A stretch of DNA of 7,727 nucleotides from Anaerolineae bacterium (lineage in GTDB: Bacteria; Chloroflexota; Anaerolineae; Aggregatilineales; Phototrophicaceae), in contig JALONZ010000077.1 in the NCBI GenBank assembly GCA_025454675.1, positions 1-7,727 of the forward strand, given 5' to 3'. Below, piece by piece: positions 1 to 5,898 of the stretch. Position numbers and translations under genes: made by a program. The notes below the pieces were generated by a model. The model was not told where the DNA came from and ran no database searches. It worked only from the letters and a program-made list of their open reading frames with translations. Each line of letters opens with the position of its first letter. The stretch's first letter is position 1.

Positions 1-1
1 C

Positions 2-736
2 TTAATGTTTGGATTGCCATCCTTGCGCGTCAAAGGCTTCTATCTGGCAATGGCGACCCTCGCCGCCCAAAATATCATCATCTGGGTCATCACCTACCCG
101 CTTGCAAATCTGACGGGCGGGGCAAATGCCATCACACTAGAGCAACACCCTGTGCCATTTTTTGGGTCAGATGCGACAAAATTGGGCATGTATTATATCA
201 TCATCCCCTTCGCTGTGTTATCTTTCCTGATTGCACGCAACTTAACGCGCACACGCATCGGGCGGGCATTCATTTCGATTCGGGATAACGACCTCGCCGC
301 CGAATTGTTGGGCATTAATGTGTTCACCTATAAATTGCAAGCCTTCTTCATCAGTTCGATGTATGCAGGCTTGGCGGGTGCGCTGTTCGCCTTCAACAAA
401 CAAAGTGTTCAACCCACCGATTTCACCCTTGCCCTATCCATCGAATTATTAGCCATGTTGGTGATTGGTGGCGCAGGCTTCTCATTGGGACCGCTATTCG
501 GTGCGACCTTCATCTTGGTGGTGAATCAGGTCATCGTGCCAGATATTCAACCTGTATTGACCAACTTCTTCTCTGGGATTTTCACCTTCGTGCCTGCGGT
601 ACAAATTAGCACCGCCTTCCCACCCTTGATGTTTGGTCTTATCTTGGCGCTATTTTTGGTGTTATTACCAAGAGGCATCGCCTATCAGTGGGAAATATTG
701 AAAATTTCGTGGAAAATCCGACCGTATTCGTATTAA
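2..736 (+). CDS. livM: LivM-type branched-chain amino acid ABC transporter permease, 5'-truncated
   Basis: This is a membrane permease subunit of a HAAT-family (LivHMGF-type) ABC importer, normally paired with LivH. The frame is open to the left edge: the codon before the first visible ATG (5-7) is Leu. The visible text starts in the conserved GLPSLRVKGFYLAMATLA segment, so roughly the first 80-100 residues lie outside the window. Counting that Met as residue 1, hydrophobic helices lie at about 9-33, 60-80, 110-130, 141-178 and 207-224. The cytoplasmic coupling-loop region (RDNDLAAELLGINVFTYK, 93-110) has the RxNxxAAxxLGINxxxYKLxAF pattern typical of LivM and contacts the ATPases. LTGGANAITL (36-45) corresponds to the LTGGxNG motif of the family. 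The C-terminus ends naturally after a short amphipathic tail. A binding protein and LivF ATPase follow, supporting one transporter. The family is clear; the substrate cannot be read from this subunit. Confidence 0.93.
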   Translation, partial: LMFGLPSLRVKGFYLAMATLAAQNIIIWVITYPLANLTGGANAITLEQHPVPFFGSDATKLGMYYIIIPFAVLSFLIARNLTRTRIGRAFISIRDNDLAAELLGINVFTYKLQAFFISSMYAGLAGALFAFNKQSVQPTDFTLALSIELLAMLVIGGAGFSLGPLFGATFILVVNQVIVPDIQPVLTNFFSGIFTFVPAVQISTAFPPLMFGLILALFLVLLPRGIAYQWEILKISWKIRPYSY

Positions 737-751
737 GTTGTACGGATGTGC

Positions 752-779
752 GTAAGGGCGCAACATGTTGCGCCCTTAC
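752..779. repeat. 28-bp perfect palindrome, family 1 copy A
   Basis: The left half is GTAAGGGCGCAACA and the right half is its exact reverse complement, so the 28 bases form a perfect palindrome beginning 16 bases after the livM stop. A near-copy sits at 3355-3383, also just after a gene end. No T run follows, so it does not look like a Rho-independent terminator. It could be a REP-like dispersed repeat, a transcript-end stabiliser or a protein-binding site. Confidence 0.85.
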
Positions 780-812
780 AATCTTCATTAATAAATCACT
801 CGCTATCTGGTT

Positions 813-833
813 GCGGGGCAAATTTGCACCCGC
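813..833. promoter_or_regulatory. 21-nt imperfect palindrome, possible operator
   Basis: GCGGG and CCCGC arms flank the self-complementary core GCAAATTTGC, with one unpaired A at 828. It overlaps the proposed -35 box of the binding-protein promoter, the usual place for a repressor operator. It could equally be a decayed member of the palindromic repeats found in the other gaps. No regulator gene is visible nearby. Confidence 0.3.
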
Positions 834-851
834 GTGGAATCATGTTATAGT
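824..851 (+). promoter_or_regulatory. Candidate promoter for the solute-binding protein gene
   Basis: TTGCAC (824-829) and TATAGT (846-851) are separated by 16 bases. The -10 matches the TATAAT consensus at five of six positions; the -35 matches TTGACA only at the first three. Transcription would start near 858, leaving a leader of about 100 bases before the binding-protein start. A separate promoter would fit the common need to make more binding protein than permease. This is inference from weak consensus matching. Confidence 0.35.
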
Positions 852-939
852 AAAGATTGAAGGAGGCAGTGTATCGCAATAAATCACATCTGTAACACGG
901 TATCACACTTAAAATTTTGTCAACTAATGCAGTATTTTG

Positions 940-945
940 AAGGAG
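940..945 (+). promoter_or_regulatory. Ribosome binding site that sets the binding-protein start
   Basis: AAGGAG lies 12 bases before ATG 958-960, slightly long spacing. The frame could formally open at TTG 937-939, but that codon directly abuts this site and would put charged residues (KEIQKD) before the signal peptide. ATG 958 is therefore preferred. Confidence 0.65.
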
Positions 946-957
946 ATTCAAAAAGAT

Positions 958-2379
958 ATGCGTAAACTTACCTTACTATTCAGCATTTTGGCGCTCATCG
1001 CCATTTTCGCCGTCCCAACCGTTGCCCAAGATGAAATGGAAATGCCCGATTTCATCCAACACAGCGAATGTACCGTAGATTTAACCGGTGGTAGTGTCCC
1101 CGTCATCCACTTAGGCGATACCAGTGGGTCATATGCCCCCATCACCCAACCCCTGCTCGCAGGTTTAGCCGATGCCGCCGCCTATTTCAATTCAATGGGC
1201 GGGATTTGTGGTGCAGAAATTTTGGTGGGTGATGAATATCGTGTGGATACCGGTGGCAACCCCGCCAACGTTGAACCCGGTTATACCCGCTTAAAAGAAC
1301 TCAGCCCCGATGTGTTGGTGCTGTATTCATCCACCGATTCCGTCACCCTGCGCCCATTCGCCGAAGCTGACCAAATTCCCATCCTCATCAGCGCGGGTTC
1401 TATTGCCGGTTTGTATGGTGAAGACGGCATGACCCCCGGTTGGGTGTATGCAACCAACCCACTCTATGCCGACCAATTTGCCATGTTCTGCGAATATATC
1501 GCATCCGCACCTGATATGTATCCAGAACCTGTCCTCGCCTATATGGGCTGGGGCGGTCCCGTGGCTGAATTTGGTCTCGCCGCCTATACCGATGAATCGG
1601 TTGCTTATTGCACCGAGTTGGGCATCGAAGTATTACCCGCTATCCCCTTCCTGCCCATTGCGACTGTAGATTCGCTCGCGCCACTGGTCAATCAAGCCTA
1701 TGATGACGGCGCAAATATCATCTATGTCAATGCGTTGGCAACTGGTCCCGTCCGCATCGCCGAAGCGTTGGAACAAGAAGGTTTGCTCAGTGAATTCACC
1801 ATCGGTTCTGTGAACTGGGGCTTAGATTCATCAGTGGCATTCCTCAGCATGGGTTCACTAAGCGAAGAAAAAGGTTTGCCCGTTGTGGATGGTCTCATCG
1901 GCTCCATGCCATTCGGCTGGTGGTCAGAAGTTCAACGCCCCGCCATTCAACTCCTCACCGCCCAAGCCGACCTGAATCAACGCGCCCCAACAGCACGCGG
2001 TATTTCCTACATTTTGGGCTGGGCATTGGTGGATACCTATGTCGAAATGTACATCCAAACCGCCAACCGTGTTGGTAGCCTCGATGCCATTGACGGCGTA
2101 GCAATCAAAGAAACCATCGAAACAATGGTTTATGAACCACTCGGTTTGTATGCCTTCGATTTTGAAGGTGGTGGACTCCGCGCCCTGCCCGGTAATCGTA
2201 TCGTGCAAATGCGCTTCTTGAATGCCACTATGGACGGCGTTGCAACCTCTGGTGATGATGCCCTCAAAGTACCCGTTGAAGGTGGCGCAAATTACTTCCC
2301 ACCCATCATCGTGCCATTGTACCCTGCGGATGGCTCATTCCAAGCCGCCCCCAGCATGTTACCCGGTCAAGATATGTAA
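958..2379 (+). CDS. Secreted solute-binding protein of a LIV/HAAT-type ABC importer
   Basis: This is an extracytoplasmic receptor of the type-1 periplasmic-binding fold (Peripla_BP_6/LivK-like), 473 residues from ATG 958. It begins with a classical signal peptide: MRK, a hydrophobic core LTLLFSILALIAIFAV, then a cleavage-like PTVAQ-D. There is no lipobox Cys, so it should be released or held by other means rather than being a lipoprotein. The mature start is acidic (DEMEMPD). SVPVIHLGDTSGSYAPITQP is the usual first strand and ligand loop (IG..xPLTG..A in LivK), followed by GLADAAAYFNSMGGI, the helix of the family pattern GxxxAxxxxNxxGGI. Cys38/Cys84 and Cys178/Cys218 are plausible disulfide pairs. 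At 473 residues it is about 100 longer than E. coli LivK. It lies between the LivM and LivF genes. Ligand unknown: amino acid, aromatic acid or another carboxylate. Confidence 0.92.
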   Translation: MRKLTLLFSILALIAIFAVPTVAQDEMEMPDFIQHSECTVDLTGGSVPVIHLGDTSGSYAPITQPLLAGLADAAAYFNSMGGICGAEILVGDEYRVDTGGNPANVEPGYTRLKELSPDVLVLYSSTDSVTLRPFAEADQIPILISAGSIAGLYGEDGMTPGWVYATNPLYADQFAMFCEYIASAPDMYPEPVLAYMGWGGPVAEFGLAAYTDESVAYCTELGIEVLPAIPFLPIATVDSLAPLVNQAYDDGANIIYVNALATGPVRIAEALEQEGLLSEFTIGSVNWGLDSSVAFLSMGSLSEEKGLPVVDGLIGSMPFGWWSEVQRPAIQLLTAQADLNQRAPTARGISYILGWALVDTYVEMYIQTANRVGSLDAIDGVAIKETIETMVYEPLGLYAFDFEGGGLRALPGNRIVQMRFLNATMDGVATSGDDALKVPVEGGANYFPPIIVPLYPADGSFQAAPSMLPGQDM

Positions 2380-2400
2380 TTTATCAAACCGTGTAAAAAG

Positions 2401-2507
2401 CACCCCCATCCCCAACCCTTCCCCCACTTCGTAGAGGAAGGGAGTAAGACAAAAACAGATTTTATCCCCCCTCTCCACGCAATGGGGAGGGGCTAGGGGG
2501 TGGGGTG
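2401..2507. repeat. C-rich/G-rich double-hairpin intergenic element, family 3 copy A
   Basis: The element fills most of the gap between the binding-protein and ATPase genes. It has two hairpins: CCCTTCC (2416-2422) with GGAAGGG (2436-2442), and CCCCTCTCCA (2468-2477) with TGGGGAGGGG (2483-2492), the latter with one T-G wobble and loop CGCAA. The outer ends, CACCCC at 2401-2406 and GGGGTG at 2502-2507, are also complementary, and the 24-base ends pair at about 18 of 24 positions. This resembles a MITE- or REP-like mobile repeat. An inverted relative lies at 7599-7663. It carries no coding capacity. Confidence 0.7.
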
Positions 2508-2543
2508 AACGCTTTCAGTTGTTACGATTCAAAAGGATGTTGA

Positions 2544-3344
2544 ATGTCTACATTAACGGTAAACAATATTGAAGTGATTTATAGCAGTGTGATTCAAGTC
2601 TTACGCGGGGTATCGTTTGAGGTCAAAGAGGGACAAATTGTGTCGCTACTGGGACCCAACGGCGCGGGAAAATCCACCACACTCAAAGCCATTAGTGGCT
2701 TGTTGCGCGGTGAAGTGGGCGAAATTACGCGCGGCAGTGTGATGTGGGGCGATATGAAACTCAATGGGCAATCACCCGAAGAAGTCGTCAGACGCGGGAT
2801 TGTTCAAGTCATTGAAGGTCGTCCTTTGTTCCGCCATTTGACCGTCGAAGAAAATTTGCACACGGGCGCGATGGCATATGAGGGTGGCAGATATTATAAA
2901 CGCGATTTGGATATGGTATTTAATTATTTTCCGCGCCTGCGTGATTTGCGTAAGCGGGTGAGCGGGTATTTATCGGGCGGTGAAGGTCAAATGTTGGTGA
3001 TTGGGCGGGCGCTCCTCGCACATCCCAAACTGATTATGCTGGATGAACCGTCATTAGGGCTTGCGCCCATGCTTGTCAAAGAAATTTTTAGAATTATTAG
3101 TGAAATCAGACAACAATCGGGTGTTTCGGTGTTATTGGTCGAACAAAACGCCCGTGCCGCATTAGAACTCGCTGACCATGGCTATGTCATGGAAAATGGG
3201 CGCATCGTCCTCGATGGACCCGCCGCTCAATTGCGTGAAAATGAAGATATTAAAGAATTTTATTTGGGACTCAATACTTCTGGTGAACGAAAAAGTTACC
3301 GCAACATCAAACATTATAAGCGGCGCAAGCGTTGGTTAGGTTGA
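2544..3344 (+). CDS. livF: LivF-type ABC transporter ATP-binding protein
   Basis: This cytoplasmic ATPase of 266 residues powers the importer. Walker A is GPNGAGKST (37-45), the ABC signature is LSGGEGQ (143-149) and Walker B is LIMLDE (163-168) with catalytic Glu168, followed by the D-loop region PSLGLAPM. The switch position reads VEQNA (Gln201) rather than His, as is normal for LivF and a reason to choose LivF over LivG. IEGRPLFRHLTVEENL matches the LivF pattern PEGRxxFxxLTVEENL. The signature carries Gly148 where LivF usually has Gln. A basic tail (about residues 250-266, ending KHYKRRKRWLG) extends beyond a minimal LivF. AAGGA (2533-2537) lies six bases before ATG 2544. It should dimerise with a LivG not seen here. 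The next gene, a PaaK-like ligase, follows after 73 bases. Confidence 0.93.
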   Translation: MSTLTVNNIEVIYSSVIQVLRGVSFEVKEGQIVSLLGPNGAGKSTTLKAISGLLRGEVGEITRGSVMWGDMKLNGQSPEEVVRRGIVQVIEGRPLFRHLTVEENLHTGAMAYEGGRYYKRDLDMVFNYFPRLRDLRKRVSGYLSGGEGQMLVIGRALLAHPKLIMLDEPSLGLAPMLVKEIFRIISEIRQQSGVSVLLVEQNARAALELADHGYVMENGRIVLDGPAAQLRENEDIKEFYLGLNTSGERKSYRNIKHYKRRKRWLG

Positions 3345-3354
3345 TTATATCAGT

Positions 3355-3383
3355 GTAGGGGCGCAACATGTTTGCGCCCCTAC
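3355..3383. repeat. 29-nt palindrome, family 1 copy B
   Basis: Twelve-base arms GTAGGGGCGCAA (3355-3366) and TTGCGCCCCTAC (3372-3383) flank loop CATGT. It starts ten bases after the livF stop. It differs from the copy at 752-779 by an A-T to G-C pair change in the stem and one extra T in the centre. No T run suitable for a terminator directly follows, so transcription probably continues into the ligase-like gene. Confidence 0.85.
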
Positions 3384-3417
3384 TGTTTTGACTTTTACAA
3401 TAAAATAAGGAGCATGT

Positions 3418-4623
3418 ATGTCATCATTTGATACTCGTATTCGGGAGTTGGTCGCTCATGCCTATGCCAATTCACCCGCCATCAAACACATTTTTGATAC
3501 CGCAGGGGTTAGCCCAAATGATATTCAAAACACATCCGACTTAACCAAATTGCCCATTACCAGCAAAGACTCTCTGGTCGCCATGCACCAAGCCAATCCC
3601 CCCTTCGGCGGATTTTTGACCATCCCGATTGACGATTTGCACCGCATCTACATCTCACCCGGTCCCATTTATGACCCGCAACCCCTCAATCCTGATGCGA
3701 TTGTGCATAACCTCGCGCCATTTCAATATGTTGGGTTTGGGCGCGGTGATAGAGTATTAAACACCTTTATGTATCACCTCACCCCCGCGGGCTTGTTACT
3801 GGATGAAGCATTGCGTGCGTGCGGGGCAACCGTCATCCCTGCGGGACCGGGCAATACCGAACTTCAAATCATGATGATGGGCGCACTCAATATCACCGGA
3901 TTTGTTGGTCAACCCAGTTATTTAGAGACCATCCTCGAAAAAGCAACCGAGATGGGCTTCCCCAAAGAGATGATTACCATCAAAAAGGCATTATTCTCTG
4001 CCGAAATTTATACACCCAAACAACAAGCCAAATTTGAAGGCGAATATGGCATGAAAACCACATCTGCCTATGGCACAGCCGACTTGGGGTTTTTAGGCTA
4101 TTCGCGTTCAGGCACAAACGGATTTAGCCTCGTAGAATCGGTGTATGTGGAAATTGTAGACCCCGAAACAGGTCAAACCATGCCCGATGGCGAAAAAGGC
4201 GAAGTGGTTGTGACCACATTCAACAAAGCCTATCCCCTCATTCGTTTTGGCACGGGCGATTTAGGCGCACTCGACCCCAACCCACCCCACAGCGCCCAAC
4301 ACCTGATGGGATTATTTGGACGCAGTGGCGAGGCGGTTAAAGTGCGTGGCATGTTCCTCCATCCGAATCAATTATTAGCGGCAAAAAGCCAATTCCCACA
4401 AATTAAGCGGATGCAAGCCGTCATCACCCGCCCAGAAAATAAAGATTATGTCACCATTCGCGTGCAATTGAATGATGGCGTAGATGCAGGTGATTTAGCC
4501 GACCAGCTAAAAACATTGGCACAACAAGCCGTGCGCCTGCGTGTGGATGAAGTCGTGTTTGTGGGCGATGGGGTGATTGCACCCGGTGGTCGTACCGTGG
4601 TGGATGAGCGCAAATGGGATTAA
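3418..4623 (+). CDS. PaaK-like adenylate-forming protein with atypical ATP-binding motifs
   Basis: It belongs to the ANL adenylate-forming superfamily, nearest phenylacetate-CoA ligase (PaaK): ATP-dependent activation of a carboxylate, normally to a CoA thioester, in the cytosol. At 401 residues it is slightly shorter than typical PaaK (about 430). Recognisable cores are the N-terminal PITSKDSL, YGTADLG (218-224; the YGxTE-like motif with Asp222 in place of Glu), RFGTGDLG (276-283; Asp281 is the ribose-binding Asp of the TGD motif) and GRSGEAVKVRG (301-311; hinge). Two motifs are unusual. Where PaaK has SSGTTGKP, this protein has SPGPIYDP (80-87). At the C-terminus the catalytic-Lys region reads GGRTVVDERK, with Arg392. 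TAAGGAG (3406-3412) lies five bases before ATG 3418. Position after livF suggests it acts on the imported solute. The substrate is unknown, and a non-CoA or non-catalytic role cannot be excluded. Confidence 0.85.
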   Translation: MSSFDTRIRELVAHAYANSPAIKHIFDTAGVSPNDIQNTSDLTKLPITSKDSLVAMHQANPPFGGFLTIPIDDLHRIYISPGPIYDPQPLNPDAIVHNLAPFQYVGFGRGDRVLNTFMYHLTPAGLLLDEALRACGATVIPAGPGNTELQIMMMGALNITGFVGQPSYLETILEKATEMGFPKEMITIKKALFSAEIYTPKQQAKFEGEYGMKTTSAYGTADLGFLGYSRSGTNGFSLVESVYVEIVDPETGQTMPDGEKGEVVVTTFNKAYPLIRFGTGDLGALDPNPPHSAQHLMGLFGRSGEAVKVRGMFLHPNQLLAAKSQFPQIKRMQAVITRPENKDYVTIRVQLNDGVDAGDLADQLKTLAQQAVRLRVDEVVFVGDGVIAPGGRTVVDERKWD

Positions 4624-4665
4624 AAAGGGTCATAAAGGGGTAAGACTAGCTTATCTCAGCGCGTC

Positions 4666-4674
4666 TGATAAAAT
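4666..4674 (+). promoter_or_regulatory. Candidate extended -10 promoter for the EamA transporter gene
   Basis: TGATAAAAT is an extended -10 (TGnTAnAAT pattern) with no convincing -35. Initiation about seven bases downstream would fall at about 4681, inside the left arm of the terminator hairpin. Only 24-29 bases separate the terminator T run from the EamA start, so a promoter for that gene is most easily placed here. Weakly supported. Confidence 0.25.
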
Positions 4675-4712
4675 GGCGGTAACGCGAATAAATGCGTTGT
4701 TCGCCTTTTTTT
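4675..4712 (+). terminator. Rho-independent terminator after the PaaK-like gene
   Basis: Outer pairs GGCG (4675-4678) with CGCC (4702-4705) and inner pairs AACGC (4681-4685) with GCGTT (4692-4696) are joined by G-T wobbles and a bulge. Seven T residues follow directly (4706-4712), then A and five more T. This is the only classical hairpin-plus-T-run in the window and marks the 3' end of the transporter and ligase transcription unit. Confidence 0.85.
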
Positions 4713-4741
4713 ATTTTTATCCAACATCGCAAAGGTTTTAG

Positions 4742-5758
4742 ATGAAAACGTCTGCTTGGGCATCGTTCTGGCTGGTGGGTATCATTTGGGGGTCATCGTT
4801 TTTGCTGATTCGAGTGGGGGTGTCGGGCGTATCCGCGACACAAGTCGTCTTTACACGTACCATCATCGCCGCCATCGGACTCAGTTTATTGGCGTATTCG
4901 CGCGGGTTACGCTTCCCCAAAGAGTTATCCGTCATTCGGGCGCTCATTATTTTGGGCATATTCAATGTCGCTGTCCCCTACACGCTCATTTCGATGGGTG
5001 AACAAGTCATCTCCAGTGGCATGGCGGCAGTTTTACAAGCCACCGCCGCCTTATTCGGGTTGGTCATCGCTCATTTTGCCTTTGCAGATGAACGCATCAC
5101 ACGGCGCAAATTATTGGGGTTAGCAGTCGGTTTTACGGGTGTATTTTTGTTGTCCGCAGATGCCATTAACCCCACTAGCCCCTACTCTAGCCCATTATTA
5201 TCACTCGCATTCTCACAAATCGTCATCACCGATGAAATTGGCGGGTTGAATATTCACTTTTTACTAGGGCAACTAGCTATCGTCCTCGCATCCTTGTGTT
5301 ATGCGGGTTCAACCACATTCAGCCGTAAAGTGATGTCTAAAAATCGAATTCCGCCCCTCATCACATCCGCCTCGACCTTCATCGTGGGGTCAACTGTCGG
5401 ATTCATCTTCATGATAATCGAACCCCTCTTAGGCGGACGCGGATTTACACCCTATACCGACCTGAATAGTGATGTGTTAGGCGCTATTTTGGGGTTGGGC
5501 TTCGTGAATACCTTTATCGCCTATATGTTTTTCTATTTCATCATCCAAGAATTGGGTGCATTCCGCGCCACGATGGTGACATATGTCGTGCCTGCGGTCG
5601 GTCTCATTTTAGGGTGGCTTGTTTTGGGGGAACGCATCAGCGCGACCATGTTCATCGGCGCATCATTCATCTTTTTGGGGATTGGCATCATCAACATCAA
5701 ACTTAAATTGCTATTCAAACCCAAAAATCAGTTTATACCTGCCAAAGTAGGTGTGTAA
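4742..5758 (+). CDS. EamA/DMT-superfamily transporter, ten membrane helices
   Basis: This inner-membrane protein of 338 residues is made of two tandem EamA repeats. Ten hydrophobic helices can be drawn. The first carries the family start WLVGIIWGSSFLLIRVG (10-26), and the second repeat ends in the typical PAVGLILGWLVLGERI, where the Pro and the Glu of LGE are family hallmarks. The FADE segment after helix four is the matching site in the first repeat. About 26 polar or mixed residues between helices five and six (around NPTSPYSSP to ITDEIGG) make a longer linker than usual. The family exports amino acids, metabolites or other small molecules, and substrate cannot be inferred from sequence. 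The ribosome site is weak (AAAGG, 4731-4735, six bases before ATG 4742). The gene starts just after a strong terminator, so it is probably transcribed separately from the genes upstream. Confidence 0.9.
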   Translation: MKTSAWASFWLVGIIWGSSFLLIRVGVSGVSATQVVFTRTIIAAIGLSLLAYSRGLRFPKELSVIRALIILGIFNVAVPYTLISMGEQVISSGMAAVLQATAALFGLVIAHFAFADERITRRKLLGLAVGFTGVFLLSADAINPTSPYSSPLLSLAFSQIVITDEIGGLNIHFLLGQLAIVLASLCYAGSTTFSRKVMSKNRIPPLITSASTFIVGSTVGFIFMIIEPLLGGRGFTPYTDLNSDVLGAILGLGFVNTFIAYMFFYFIIQELGAFRATMVTYVVPAVGLILGWLVLGERISATMFIGASFIFLGIGIINIKLKLLFKPKNQFIPAKVGV

Positions 5759-5803
5759 CGGTGGCGGACATACGCGGATAAATCCGCTAGTCCGCCATTA
5801 CAC
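5753..5803. repeat. Long interrupted palindrome overlapping the EamA stop codon, family 2 copy A
   Basis: GTGTAA (5753-5758) pairs with TTACAC (5798-5803), with CGG (5759-5761) bulged. TGGCGGAC (5762-5769) pairs with GTCCGCCA (5790-5797) and GCGGAT (5774-5779) pairs with ATCCGC (5782-5787). ATAC and TA form an internal loop between the last two stems. The stop codon TAA (5756-5758) is part of the stem. No T run follows. It shares the loop region with the palindrome at 5820-5852. Confidence 0.8.
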
Positions 5804-5819
5804 CTCATAGATTATGTAA

Positions 5820-5852
5820 GGGACGACTAGCGTGAAGCGCGTATGTCGTCCC
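5820..5852. repeat. 33-nt palindrome, family 2 copy B, inverted
   Basis: GGGACGAC (5820-5827) pairs with GTCGTCCC (5845-5852) and GCG (5830-5832) can pair with CGC (5838-5840). On the opposite strand it carries GACATACGCG and CGCTAGTC, exactly as at 5767-5776 and 5785-5792, but with different outer arms. The two copies thus face opposite ways, 16 bases apart, in the gap before the peptidase gene. Confidence 0.8.
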
Positions 5853-5898
5853 AAAATGGTAATCATTATTTTCATCACACCAGAAAGGATTTTTATAC

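Noticed and set aside
752..779. Palindrome as the Rho-independent terminator of livM
   Set aside because: The stem is perfect but no T run follows on the + strand.
869..895. Eight-residue leader peptide reading frame after GAAGGAGG
   Set aside because: Spacing to GTG is only two bases and the peptide has no run of Leu, Ile or Val codons expected of an attenuation leader. Kept only as a hint in a finding.
937..957. TTG start at 937 giving a seven-residue longer binding protein
   Set aside because: It abuts the ribosome binding site AAGGAG (940-945) and would place charged residues before a textbook signal peptide that starts at ATG 958.
927..965. Twelve-residue reading frame (MQYFEGDSKRYA) overlapping the binding-protein start
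   Set aside because: No ribosome site precedes it and it looks like a chance frame.
2401..2507. CRISPR array or tandem repeat
   Set aside because: The similar C-rich pieces are inverted arms of hairpins, not regularly spaced direct repeats with unique spacers.
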